A stretch of 64,000 nt of DNA from Leifsonia sp. TF02-11 (GCF_017565305.1 NZ_JAGEKP010000024.1:1-64000), one strand, 5' to 3'. Counted from the stretch's first letter, positions 41,901 through 50,300 are shown. Program-made: numbers and translations. The notes: a model not told the origin generated them from the letters alone.

Positions 41901-42895
41901 GCGAGCCGGAGGGTGCGCCGCACCCAGCTGTCGCGGGCCGCGAGGGCGGCGCGCGAGACGATGGCGTCCGGCGAGAAGCCGGCGAACCCGTGGTAGCCGC
42001 CGCTCCAGACGTGCAGTTCGGCGGAGCCTCCCGCCGCCCAGATGCCGGAGGCGTAGGCGACCGCCTCGTCGCGGAAGACCTCGGCAGCGCCGACAGCGAC
42101 ATACGCGGGCGGCAGGCCGGAGAGGTCGGCGGCGCGTGCCGGTGCGGCATAGGGCGACACCGCGTCGCCGAAGCGGTCAGGGCCGAGGATGGCGTTCCAG
42201 GCCGTGTCGTTGTTGTTGCGGTCCCAGGCGCCGATGCCGTCGTACTGCCCCGCGGACACGGTGTCGTTGCGGTCGTCCAGCATGGGGCAGTCGAGCAGCT
42301 GACCGGCGAGCCGGGGGCCGCCGCGGTCGCGGGCCATCAGCGCGACGGAGGCCGACAGGCCGCCACCGGCACTCGCTCCCGACACCAGCAGGCGCTCGGT
42401 GTCGACGCCGAGCTCGTCCGCGTGGGCGGCGAACCACTCCAGGGCCGCGTAGCAGTCCTCGGCCCCTGCGGTGCCGCGCGGACCAGGGGCGGCGTCGGAG
42501 GCCTCCGGGTGCAGCCGGTACTCCACCGCGACGCCGACCGTGCCGAAGCGCACGGCGAAGTCGATCAGCTCGCCGGTGCCGAAGAAGCGGGTGCCGAGCA
42601 CCTGACCGCCGCCGTGGATGCTCAGGACACCGGGAGCGGCGGCCCCCGCGCGCACCGGCCGCACGATCGTCACCGCCACCGCGGGCGCGCCGGGCGGACC
42701 GGGGATGAGCCGGTCCTCCCACTCCACCGGCAACCCGGCCGCCTGTTCCGCGATCGGCGGGATGATCGTCGCGAAGTGCGCCCGGTTGGCCAGGATGGTG
42801 TGCTCGCGCAGCGGGATGCGCTCCACGAGGTCGAGGAACGCGGCGAGACCGGGCACCAGCTCGCGGTCGTAGCGGACCGGCCGTGGCGCGGTCAC
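41897..42895 (-). CDS. HSL-type alpha/beta hydrolase, copy 2
   Basis: A 332-residue hormone-sensitive-lipase-type esterase. The oxyanion motif is LSIHGGGQVLG, the nucleophile elbow VSGASAGGGLS (Ser in G-A-S-A-G), and Asp/His are in GAAEVFRDEAVAY and GGYHGFAGF. The GTG start at 42895 overlaps the stop of copy 1. The two are tandem paralogues with aligned motifs and C-terminal ends (SRAALAARDSWVRRTL / TRAALAARFSWLRRVL). Hydrolyses short ester bonds, probably in the cytoplasm. Confidence 0.9.
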   Translation of the reverse strand: MTAPRPVRYDRELVPGLAAFLDLVERIPLREHTILANRAHFATIIPPIAEQAAGLPVEWEDRLIPGPPGAPAVAVTIVRPVRAGAAAPGVLSIHGGGQVLGTRFFGTGELIDFAVRFGTVGVAVEYRLHPEASDAAPGPRGTAGAEDCYAALEWFAAHADELGVDTERLLVSGASAGGGLSASVALMARDRGGPRLAGQLLDCPMLDDRNDTVSAGQYDGIGAWDRNNNDTAWNAILGPDRFGDAVSPYAAPARAADLSGLPPAYVAVGAAEVFRDEAVAYASGIWAAGGSAELHVWSGGYHGFAGFSPDAIVSRAALAARDSWVRRTLRLA

Positions 42896-43866
42896 AGCCC
42901 GAGCACCCTCCGCAGCCAGGAGAACCGCGCAGCCAGTGCGGCGCGCGTGAGCTCGCTGTCCGGCGCGTACATGTCGAAGCCGTGGAAGCCTCCCGACCAG
43001 ACGTGCAGCTCCGCGTCGCCGCCGACCGCCCAGATCCGGGAGGCGTACTCGACGTCCTCGTCGCGGAACGGCTCGGCGGCGCCCACCTCGATGTACGCGT
43101 GCGGCAGCCCTGACAGGTCGGTCGCGCGGGTCGGCGCCGCGTACGCGGGAGCGCGGTCGCTGAAGGCGAGCTCCTCGCCGAGCACGCACTCCCAGGCGAG
43201 CAGGTTGGTCTCGCGCGTCCAGGTGCCGATGCCGGCGTACTGGTGGCTCGAGACGGTCGTGTTGGTGTTGTCGATCATCGGACACAGCAGCAGCTGGCCG
43301 GCGAGCGCGGGGCCGCCGCGGTCACGGGCCAGCAGGGCGACGGCCGCGGAGAAGCCGCCGCCGGCGCTGCCGCCCATCACCACGATGCGTGCGGGGTCGG
43401 CGCCGAGCTCTGCTGCGTGCTCCGCCAGCCAGACCAGGCCTGCGTAGCAGTCCTCGACGCCCGCCGGGTACGGGTTCTCCGGAGCGAGCCGGTACTCGAC
43501 GTTGACCGCGATGACGCCCAATTCCTCTACGAGCTGCACCAGTCGGCCGGTCTCCCAGCTGCGGTGGCCGACGATCATCCCGCCGCCGTGGATGTTGTAG
43601 AGCACCGGCAGCGCAGGACGCGACGCGTCGTGGCCGCGCGGGGTCAGGATGGTGACCTCCAGGTCGGGCGCGCCGGCGGGGCCGGGGATCACCCGGTCCT
43701 CCGCGTCGATCGGCCGGTCGCCGATGACGGCCTCGGCCGACGGGAACAGGGAGGCGGCGCCGTCGCGCATGGCGGGGAGCGCCTCGCGGCTGAGCGCCGG
43801 CTGCGGGTCCGCTGCCAGCGCGTCGAGCACAGGGGCGATCTCGGGGTCGAACGGGACGGGGATCAT
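42892..43866 (-). CDS. HSL-type alpha/beta hydrolase, copy 1
   Basis: A 324-residue paralogue of the next gene with all HSL motifs: YNIHGGGMIVGH, MGGSAGGGFSAAVAL, GAAEPFRDEDVEY and GGFHGFDMY. ATG at 43866 lies 113 bp after the aldo/keto reductase gene. Tandem duplication followed by divergence is the simplest origin; two ester substrates or two stereoisomers are plausible. Confidence 0.9.
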   Translation of the reverse strand: MIPVPFDPEIAPVLDALAADPQPALSREALPAMRDGAASLFPSAEAVIGDRPIDAEDRVIPGPAGAPDLEVTILTPRGHDASRPALPVLYNIHGGGMIVGHRSWETGRLVQLVEELGVIAVNVEYRLAPENPYPAGVEDCYAGLVWLAEHAAELGADPARIVVMGGSAGGGFSAAVALLARDRGGPALAGQLLLCPMIDNTNTTVSSHQYAGIGTWTRETNLLAWECVLGEELAFSDRAPAYAAPTRATDLSGLPHAYIEVGAAEPFRDEDVEYASRIWAVGGDAELHVWSGGFHGFDMYAPDSELTRAALAARFSWLRRVLGL

Positions 43867-43979
43867 GGGGTGTCCTCTCTGAGGTTCGGGGTGGCGCTGG
43901 AGTGGATCAGGAGTGCACGGAAGCGATGCGCGAGCGTACGGCGCGGTGCGCGGGCGCGGGCCGCCGCCCCTGCGGGCTG

Positions 43980-44942
43980 TCACGGCCCCTCCGGGTCCAC
44001 GACACCGCGGTCGGCCCAGAACGGCTCGACCCTGGCGCGGATCGTCTCGGCCCCGACGCGCTCGACCAGCGCCACCGCGTCGAGGTTGGCGAGCAGCTGC
44101 TCGAGACGGCTGGCGCCGAAGAGCGTGGTCGCCGTCGCGGGATGCGTGAGCGAGAAGGCGACGGCGAGCTGAGCCGGTGTCGCCTCCAACTCCTCGGCGA
44201 GCGCCACGAAGGCAGGCAGCTCTGCCACGATGCGCTCGCGGATCGCGCCGGGGTCGCGGCCGACCTCGCGGCCGGGTGTCGCGTTCCCGGCGAGGATGCC
44301 GCCCTCCATCACGTCGGAGGCCTGCATCGCGAGTCCCTGCGCCCAGAGCCGGGCGAACGGCTCGCCGTCCGGGATCGAGCGGCGCGCGACGCTGTACTTC
44401 AACTGGGCGAGCTGCGGGCCGGGAACTCCCTCGGCGGCGGCGATGTCGATGAGCGCCTGGATGTTCGCGGCCGACCAGTTGTTGACGCCCCACGCGCGGA
44501 TCAGCCCCGACTCCGCAAGCCCGGCGAGGTCGACGACGAGGTCGCGCAGGTCGAGGTCGTCGCGTCGCAGGTCACCCAGGATGACGAGGTCGGCGTAGTC
44601 GCTGCCGACCCGGAACAGCGCGTGCTCGAGCTGCGGTCGGAAGCCTCCGTCGCCGTAGCCCTCCAGCCAGAGCTTCTCGGAGAGCAGGTAGCGCTCGCGC
44701 GGGAGGCCGGCGGCGCGGACGATCGCCGAGAACAGCACGTCGGTGAACACCGGCGGCTGCATCCCCCTGAAGCCGTAGACGCCGACGTCGAAGAGGTTCA
44801 CCCCGTGCTCGACGGCCGTGGAGACGAGCTCGACCGCGTCGGTGAAGTCCATCCGGTCGTAGGTGTGCCACGAGCCGAGCGACAGGACGCCGGCTTCCAG
44901 GCCGGAGGCGCCGATCGGGCGGGTGGGGATGCGTTCTGTCAT
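43980..44942 (-). CDS. Aldo/keto reductase
   Basis: A 320-residue TIM-barrel NADPH reductase. VLSLGSWHTYDRMD, VNLFDVGVYGFRG (catalytic Asp/Tyr), YLLSEKLWLEG (Lys) and RAWGVNNWSA are recognisable. The usual catalytic His segment (L-x-x-H) reads LVILGDL, so His is replaced by Gly. The protein at 49238 has the same change and the same motif style, so the two form a distinct paralogue pair. Second gene of the operon starting with the alcohol dehydrogenase. Confidence 0.88.
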   Translation of the reverse strand: MTERIPTRPIGASGLEAGVLSLGSWHTYDRMDFTDAVELVSTAVEHGVNLFDVGVYGFRGMQPPVFTDVLFSAIVRAAGLPRERYLLSEKLWLEGYGDGGFRPQLEHALFRVGSDYADLVILGDLRRDDLDLRDLVVDLAGLAESGLIRAWGVNNWSAANIQALIDIAAAEGVPGPQLAQLKYSVARRSIPDGEPFARLWAQGLAMQASDVMEGGILAGNATPGREVGRDPGAIRERIVAELPAFVALAEELEATPAQLAVAFSLTHPATATTLFGASRLEQLLANLDAVALVERVGAETIRARVEPFWADRGVVDPEGP

Positions 44943-44996
44943 GTTCGGTGCTCCTCGTCGCTGGGGGATTCTGTCGAGCGCAGGGCGGGCGCGGTC

Positions 44997-46106
44997 TCAG
45001 CCGAGCCGCGGGTCGATGACGGCCTTGATCTCGCCGAGGGAGGCCATCGTCGCGATCTTCTCCGACGCCTCGGTCAGCCCGACCGGCGCGCTGAAGAGCT
45101 CGTCCCACGGCATCCGGTCGGCGAACGCGCGGAAGAACTCGATCGCCCGGTAGTAGTCGGCGATGTCGCCGTTGAGCGAGCCGACCACCGTCAGCTCCTT
45201 GCCCATGATCGTGCTGAGGGCGATCGGGTCGCCGGCGGGGCCGGTGGAGCCGACGATCGCGAACGTTCCGCGCTGGGCGGCCATGGCGAGCGCCTCCGGA
45301 CCGACGCTCGGCGCCCCGGCGACATCGAGCACGAGGTCGGCACCCTGGCCGTCGGTGAGTTCGAGCACCCGTTGCACGGTGGCGTCGGAGCCGCCGGCGA
45401 TGTCCACCACCGCGTCGGCGCCGAAACGCCGAGCCGTCGCCAGCCGGTCGGCGGGAGCCCCGACCGTGATGACGGTCGCGGCGCCGGACAGGTGCGCGAC
45501 CGCCGTCGCGAAGATCCCGAGGGCTCCGGAGCCCTGGATGACGACACGCGAACCTGGGCGCACGCCTCCCGCCCGCTGGAACGCGCGCAGCACGGTCTTG
45601 GCGGCGCAGCCGGCCATGGACGCCCAGGTATCCTTCACCTCGTCCGGCAGCAGCAGCTTGGCGGCGCCCGGAGTCACGTAGGCGAAGTCGGCGAGCCCGG
45701 CGGTCGCGTACGGCGGCACGTCGGAGCGCTGCAGGAATCCGTAGCCGCGCCGCGAGCAGTGCACCGGCTCGCGCAGCACGGTGCAGCCGAAGCACTCGCC
45801 GCAGGTCGACTCCGACCAGCCGATCCGGTCTCCCGGCTTCAGCGCCCGGCCCAGGGTGTCGTGCGCGCCGTCGCCGACCGCGACCACCTCGCCGACCATC
45901 TCGTGGCCCAGCACCATCGGCAGCATCCCGGGGAAGGTCATCTTCCCCGACCAGATCTCGATGTCGGTGCCGCACAGCGTGGTGCAGCCGATCCGGACGA
46001 GCGCCGCGCCGGGCTCGATCGTGGCGGCCAGCGGGAGGTCCTGCAGGGTGAGCGGCTCGCCGTGCGCTGTGAGGACGGCGGCGCGAGTGGTACTGGGAAT
46101 CGTCAT
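44997..46106 (-). CDS. Zinc-dependent alcohol dehydrogenase
   Basis: A 369-residue MDR-type dehydrogenase. Catalytic zinc ligands are in TTLCGTD and LGHEMVGE; the structural zinc site is CGECFGC followed by HC. The NAD(P) loop is VVIQGSGALGIFA, then a GAPADRLATARRFGADAVVD acidic/neutral end typical of the family. ATG at 46106; the long open frame beyond it is antisense to the amidohydrolase. First gene of the operon; divergent from the amidohydrolase with a 138-bp gap that holds a -10-like TAGAAT (minus strand) at 46153. Confidence 0.92.
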   Translation of the reverse strand: MTIPSTTRAAVLTAHGEPLTLQDLPLAATIEPGAALVRIGCTTLCGTDIEIWSGKMTFPGMLPMVLGHEMVGEVVAVGDGAHDTLGRALKPGDRIGWSESTCGECFGCTVLREPVHCSRRGYGFLQRSDVPPYATAGLADFAYVTPGAAKLLLPDEVKDTWASMAGCAAKTVLRAFQRAGGVRPGSRVVIQGSGALGIFATAVAHLSGAATVITVGAPADRLATARRFGADAVVDIAGGSDATVQRVLELTDGQGADLVLDVAGAPSVGPEALAMAAQRGTFAIVGSTGPAGDPIALSTIMGKELTVVGSLNGDIADYYRAIEFFRAFADRMPWDELFSAPVGLTEASEKIATMASLGEIKAVIDPRLG

Positions 46107-46175
46107 CGAAAGCTCCAGAGGATCGGACGCGGATTCGGCGTCGGTGTGGGTTATTCTACATACGTTGACCAAAAT

Positions 46176-46220
46176 AGCCAGGTCGGCACCAGCCAGGTCG
46201 GCACCAGCCGGGTCGGCTGC
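46176..46220 (+). repeat. 15-bp direct repeats before the amidohydrolase start
   Basis: Two identical units AGCCAGGTCGGCACC (46176-46190, 46191-46205) and a third partly changed one (46206-46220). They lie between the putative promoter and the ribosome-binding site and are in frame with the gene, so they may once have been translated or have arisen by the same slippage that formed the 46263-46493 repeats. Confidence 0.7.
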
Positions 46221-46244
46221 GAGGTCGACGTGAAGGAGGAGCCC

Positions 46245-48008
46245 GTGCACGCCACCCCGACCGGCAGAGGCGCGAGCGGCGCAGGCGCGAGCGGCGCAGG
46301 CACGAGCGGCGCAGGCACGAGCGGCGCAGGCACGAGCGGCGCAGGCACGAGCGGCGCAGGCACGAGCGGCGCAGGCGCGAGCGAGAGCGGCGCAGGCGCG
46401 AGCGGCGCAGGCACGAGCGGCGCAGGCACGAGCGGCGCAGGCACGAGCGGCGCAGGCACGAGCGGCGCAGGCACGAGCGGCGCAGGCGCGAGCGGGGCGC
46501 CTCAGACAGTCGCGACCGGGATCAGCGCGACCGGGATCAGCGCGACCAGGGCCGGCGCCGGCGCCCCCGCCCCCGCCGACCTGGTGCTGCGCGGCGGGGT
46601 CGTCCACACGCTCGACACCGCAGAGACCACGGGTGAGGCCGTGGCGATCCGCGGGGGCCGCATCCTGCGGGTCGGCACCACCGCCGAGGTGGAGGCGACC
46701 ATCGGCCACGGCACGCGCGTGATCGACCTGGACGGTCGCGCCGTGCTGCCGGGCATCAACGACTCGCACCTGCACGCCACATGGCTCGGGGCGATGTGGC
46801 CGCGAACCGTGTTCGGCGGCGACGACGCCGGTGGCGGTGCGGTCGGCGGCGACGCGCCGAGTGCCGGGTACGCGGGCGACACGAGCGCGGAGTCGGCGCT
46901 GGGCTCCGACCCGCACGACACCTCCGACTCCGCTCCCCTGCTGCGCACGCACGAGGAGCGCCGCGCGGCGATCCTCCGCGCCGGACGCCTGATCGCCTCC
47001 CTCGGCATCACCAGCTACACCGAGCCGGGCCTCGGCCCGGGAGAGGACGGCGGTGCGACCGGCTGCTTCGGCCAGGACGTCACCGACGCCTACGTCGAGC
47101 TGGACGCCGAGGGCGCCCTGACGGCGCGCGTCACCGTGCTCGCACTGTTCGGCGTGCTCGACGGCCCCAGTTCGCTGAGCGCCGTGCTCGAGGGCCTCGG
47201 CGCGCTGCGCCGTGCGACCGTGCGCCCGGAGCGGCTGCAGGTCGCCGGCGTCAAAGTCTTCGCCGACGGTATCCCGCCGATGCTCCAGGCCTGGACCCGG
47301 CACCGCTACCCGGACGGCAGCCAGGGCGGCCTGCTCGTGGAGGGCGGGAGCACCGACGAGCGCGCAGGGAACCTGCGCGCGATGATCCTCGAGGCGAACC
47401 GGCTCGGCCTCCAGATCGGAGTCCACGCGACGGGCGACCGCACGATCGAGGCCGTGGTGGATGCCGTCGCGGAGGCCCGCGATCAGGTCCCGACCGAGCT
47501 GCGCCACTACGTGATCCACGGCGACCTCGTCACGCCTGCCGTGCTCGCGCGCATGGCCGGCCTCGGCATGGGCCTGAACGTGCAGTCCGGAATCGCCGTG
47601 CGCACGGCACCGTGGCTGGCCGGCGTCCTCGGCGACGATGTGGCCGCCTCCGCGTGGCCGATCGCGGCAGCACAGGCGGCCGGCGTGCCGGTCTCGCTGA
47701 GCTCGGACGCGCCCATCCTCCCCCCTGACTGGCGACAGGGCATCGCGGACGCGGACGCCTGGATGGGCGCTCCCGCGCCCGGCGACGAGCGCGCCCGGAT
47801 GCGCGCCCTCCTGCACGCGTACACGACCGTGCCCGCCCGCCAGGACGGTGCGGAATCTTGGAAGGGCTCGCTGGAACCGAGCAAGGTCGCCGACCTGCTC
47901 GTCCTCGGCGCCGACCCGCTGCGGCTCGCGCCGGCGGAGCTGCCCGCCGTCCCGGTCGACCTCACGGTCGTCGACGGCGCGATCGTCTACGACCGCGCCG
48001 GCGCCTGA
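46245..48008 (+). CDS. YtcJ-type amidohydrolase with repeat-rich N-terminus
   Basis: A 587-residue amidohydrolase family 3 protein. After an N-terminal tail of ~85 residues made of GAGTS/GAGAS pentads, the domain begins at DLVLRGGVVHTLDTAE, with metal site INDSHLHATWLG, ADGIPPMLQAWTRHRYPDG, GVHATGDRTIEAVVDAV, SSDAPILPP and LEPSKVADLLVLGADP. A second low-complexity insert (GGDDAGGGAVGGDAPSAG) follows the HxH motif. GTG at 46245 is chosen because AAGGAGGAG precedes it; the frame stays open further upstream. Family relatives without the tail are ~500-550 residues, so the tail is an addition. Divergent from the alcohol dehydrogenase operon. Confidence 0.87.
   Translation: MHATPTGRGASGAGASGAGTSGAGTSGAGTSGAGTSGAGTSGAGASESGAGASGAGTSGAGTSGAGTSGAGTSGAGTSGAGASGAPQTVATGISATGISATRAGAGAPAPADLVLRGGVVHTLDTAETTGEAVAIRGGRILRVGTTAEVEATIGHGTRVIDLDGRAVLPGINDSHLHATWLGAMWPRTVFGGDDAGGGAVGGDAPSAGYAGDTSAESALGSDPHDTSDSAPLLRTHEERRAAILRAGRLIASLGITSYTEPGLGPGEDGGATGCFGQDVTDAYVELDAEGALTARVTVLALFGVLDGPSSLSAVLEGLGALRRATVRPERLQVAGVKVFADGIPPMLQAWTRHRYPDGSQGGLLVEGGSTDERAGNLRAMILEANRLGLQIGVHATGDRTIEAVVDAVAEARDQVPTELRHYVIHGDLVTPAVLARMAGLGMGLNVQSGIAVRTAPWLAGVLGDDVAASAWPIAAAQAAGVPVSLSSDAPILPPDWRQGIADADAWMGAPAPGDERARMRALLHAYTTVPARQDGAESWKGSLEPSKVADLLVLGADPLRLAPAELPAVPVDLTVVDGAIVYDRAGA
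46263..46493 (+). repeat. 15-bp coding minisatellite (GAGTS/GAGAS pentads), duplicated block
   Basis: Fifteen 15-bp units, mostly GGCGCAGGCACGAGC, encode Gly-Ala-Gly-Thr/Ala-Ser. After a first GRGAS unit there are two identical 105-bp blocks (46278-46382 and 46389-46493), each GAGAS + 5 GAGTS + GAGAS, separated by 6 bp coding Glu-Ser. Such perfect nested copies point to recent slippage or unequal crossing-over. Copy number likely varies between strains. Confidence 0.92.
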
Positions 48009-48050
48009 GGACGGCCGCCCGCCCCGCCCCACCCCCGAGGGGCAATCGAA

Positions 48051-48099
48051 GGGCACGTTGTTGTCCCCTTCGGACAACCAAAGGGACAACAACGTGCCC
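48051..48099. terminator. Long inverted repeat 1 (GGGCACGTTGTTGTC family)
   Basis: GGGCACGTTGTTGTCCC (48051-48067) is perfectly mirrored at 48083-48099 with a 15-nt loop. Lies 42 bp after the amidohydrolase stop, in the 391-bp convergent gap 48009-48399 that otherwise holds only inverted repeat 2 and no gene. Probably a bidirectional terminator or a REP-like element. Confidence 0.75.
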
Positions 48100-48190
48100 C
48101 TCGACCACCGGGCACACCACGCGCACGACTAGCAGCGGTCGAGACCCGCACCCGCCCGCACCCGCCCGCACAGGCCCGCAGCCAACCCAA

Positions 48191-48239
48191 GGGCACGTCG
48201 TTGTCACTTTCGAGCGCCGAAAGGGACAACAACGTGCCC
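48191..48239. terminator. Long inverted repeat 2 (same family)
   Basis: GGGCACGTCGTTGTCACTTT plus CG (48191-48212) pairs with 48218-48239, 20 of 22 positions matching, around AGCGC. About 160 bp from the end of the convergent SDR gene. The two stems differ at two positions; the arms resemble inverted repeats 1 and 3. Confidence 0.75.
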
Positions 48240-48399
48240 CTCGGCCGTCGGCGGAGAACGAGCCGGGGTCGCGACGCGTCGCCATCGCGCCTGTGACGCG
48301 GCGTGGCGCGACCCCGGAGCCCAAGCGCGACCCCGGAAGCGTCGAGCGACCCGACGCACCATCCGGAGCGGGCGCGCCCGCGCCACCCCGCCCGCGTCG

Positions 48400-49140
48400 T
48401 CAGGCCAGCAGCTGCCCGCCGTCGACGGGGAGGCTCACGCCCGTGATGTGCTCCGCACCGGCGAGAAACACCACCGCGGGCGCCACGTCCTCCACCTCGG
48501 CCAGACGGCCGAGCGGGATGCGCGACGACCAGGCCGCGCGCTCCGGCGAGCCTTCCGGCATCCCGGCACGCAGCATCGGCGTGAGCACGGGTCCGGGGGC
48601 GACCGCGTTCACGCGGATTCCCGCACCGGCGAGTTCGATCGCGGCCCAGCGGGTGAGCGAGTCCACGGCGGCCTTGCTCGACTCGTACGCGCCCATCCCG
48701 GGGGTGGGCTGCCGTCCGCCGATCGAGGAGATGTTGACGATCGCACCGCGTGTCCCTGTGGCGGTCATGTGGCGCGCGACGGCCTGGGTGACGGTGAACG
48801 TACCGAGGATGTTGACGCGCACGATCGTCTCGTAGTCGGCGGCGGACAGCTCGGTGAGCGCGCCGTGCAGCGAGAGGATGCCCGCGTTGTTGACGAGGAC
48901 GTCGATCGTCCCGTGGTCGGCGGCAACCTCCTCGACGGCTGCGGCGACCGCGGCCTCGTCGGTGATGTCGAGGGCGATGGCGGAGGCCCCGGGCCCGAGG
49001 CCGACGGCCGCCGCTGCGACGGCGTCCGCGTCCCGGTCGGCGAGGACCACACGGTCGCCCGCTGCGAGGAACGCCTCCGCGATACCGCGGCCGATGCCGC
49101 CGGCGCCGCCGGTGATGAGGATGGTGCGGGTGTCGGTCAC
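48400..49140 (-). CDS. Short-chain dehydrogenase/reductase
   Basis: A 246-residue classical SDR: ITGGAGGIGRG cofactor loop, acidic LADRDADA (NAD preference), LVNNAGIL, catalytic Ser in IVNISSIGG, Y-x3-K in AYESSKAA and the C-terminal ITGVSLPVDGGQ. GTG at 49140 follows GAGAGGG. Divergent from the second aldo/keto reductase; the gap holds an AT-rich operator-like palindrome. Confidence 0.92.
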   Translation of the reverse strand: MTDTRTILITGGAGGIGRGIAEAFLAAGDRVVLADRDADAVAAAAVGLGPGASAIALDITDEAAVAAAVEEVAADHGTIDVLVNNAGILSLHGALTELSAADYETIVRVNILGTFTVTQAVARHMTATGTRGAIVNISSIGGRQPTPGMGAYESSKAAVDSLTRWAAIELAGAGIRVNAVAPGPVLTPMLRAGMPEGSPERAAWSSRIPLGRLAEVEDVAPAVVFLAGAEHITGVSLPVDGGQLLA

Positions 49141-49183
49141 GGTGGACCCTCTCTGCTCGGCCGGCGCCACCACTCCGGGACGC

Positions 49184-49201
49184 CTCGTTATATTATACGA
49201 G
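49184..49201. promoter_or_regulatory. AT-rich palindrome in the SDR/AKR divergent promoter
   Basis: CTCGT (49184-49188) and ACGAG (49197-49201) flank the AT-rich centre TATATTAT, which includes -10-like hexamers on both strands. Position between the divergent SDR and AKR genes suggests an operator/promoter overlap controlling both. On the minus strand it reads TCGTATA, partly like the GntR boxes. Confidence 0.5.
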
Positions 49202-49237
49202 CGTAGAAAAACAGCACGCCGAACGCAAGGAGGCCTC

Positions 49238-50227
49238 GTGTCCGCTGGAACCGTCCCCGTCGTCCCCACCCGCACCCTCGGTCCGGGCGGTCCCGCCGTG
49301 CCCGTCTTCGCCCTGGGCTCCTGGAACACCTGGGACCGCATGAGTGCCGACGACGCCGTCGCCCTCATCCACCGCGCGCACGAGATCGGCGCCGCCTTCT
49401 TCGACGTCGCCCACTACGACATGGGCCCGCATGCGGAGGGGTCCCGTACCGACATACTCTTCGGCGAGGCGGTCCGGGAGGCCGGGCTCGACCGCGACGA
49501 CTACGTGCTCTGCGGCAAGCTCTGGCTGTGGGAGTATCCGCAGAAGTCGTTCGCCGATCAGCTCACGACCTCCCTCGGCCGGGTCGGCGTCGAGCGGGCG
49601 GATCTGGTCGTCGTGGGCGACTACTTCGGCGAGGTGGACGTGCCGCGGATCGTCCGCGAGGTGCAGACGCAGATCGACGCCGCCCGTTTCACCGGCTGGG
49701 GCGTCAACAACTGGACCATCGACGCGGTGCACACCGCCCTGTCCGTCGCCGAGGCGGAAGGGCTCACCCCTCCCACGTTCGCCCAGCTCAAGTACGGCCT
49801 GGTGCGCCGGTCGATGGCGGAGGGCTCGCACTACGGAGAGCTGTTCCGCTCCGGGACGCTGGCGCTGCAGGCGTCCGACGTGTTCGAAGGCGGCATCCTG
49901 GCCGGCAAGCTCTCCCCCGCCCGCAAGATCGGTGCGGATGTCGGCGGCATCCGCGAGCGGATCGTTGACGCCTACCCGGAGGTCGAGCGGATCGCGGCAG
50001 GCTTCGACGCGACGCCGACGCAGCTCGGGCTGGCGTTCGCGCTCGCCCATCCGGCGACGGCGAACGTGCTGTTCGGCGTCAGCCGGCTGTCGCAGCTGGA
50101 GGACAACCTGGGGGCCATCGCGCTGCTCGACCGGGTCGGCGCCGACGCGATCCGCGAGGCGACGAGCGAGCTGTGGCTGGACCGCGACGTCGCCGCCGAC
50201 GGAACCTGGGCACCGACCGCCCCGTAG
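49238..50227 (+). CDS. Aldo/keto reductase, paralogue of the 43980 gene
   Basis: A 329-residue AKR: VFALGSWNTWDRM, AAFFDVAHYDMGP, YVLCGKLWLWEYPQ and FTGWGVNNWTIDAV align one-to-one with the 43980 product. The catalytic His position is again Gly (LVVVGDYF). GTG at 49238 follows AAGGAGG at 49227. NAD(P)H-linked carbonyl reduction or oxidation of an alcohol, or a non-catalytic role, given the missing His. Confidence 0.88.
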   Translation: MSAGTVPVVPTRTLGPGGPAVPVFALGSWNTWDRMSADDAVALIHRAHEIGAAFFDVAHYDMGPHAEGSRTDILFGEAVREAGLDRDDYVLCGKLWLWEYPQKSFADQLTTSLGRVGVERADLVVVGDYFGEVDVPRIVREVQTQIDAARFTGWGVNNWTIDAVHTALSVAEAEGLTPPTFAQLKYGLVRRSMAEGSHYGELFRSGTLALQASDVFEGGILAGKLSPARKIGADVGGIRERIVDAYPEVERIAAGFDATPTQLGLAFALAHPATANVLFGVSRLSQLEDNLGAIALLDRVGADAIREATSELWLDRDVAADGTWAPTAP

Positions 50228-50243
50228 CACGACGCGAGGTGCC

Positions 50244-50300
50244 CGAGGGGCACGTTGTTGTCACTTCGCAGCGCGAAAAGTGACAACGACGTGCCCCTCG
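50244..50300. terminator. Long inverted repeat 3 (GGGCACGTTGTTGTC family)
   Basis: A 23-bp stem (50244-50266 with 50278-50300, one wobble) that begins CGAGGGGCACGTTGTTGTCA, with an 11-nt loop. Lies between the convergent AKR and alpha/beta hydrolase genes, 17 bp after the AKR stop. It is the longest member of the family of three. Confidence 0.8.

Noticed and set aside
42892-43866. Assembly duplication of the two esterase genes
   Set aside because: The copies differ at many residues in the cap and core, so this is an old tandem duplication and not a misassembly.
46151-46474. PLVPAPLAPAP-repeat protein on the minus strand
   Set aside because: It is the complement of the GAGTS coding repeat; the plus-strand frame continues into a real amidohydrolase with a good ribosome-binding site.
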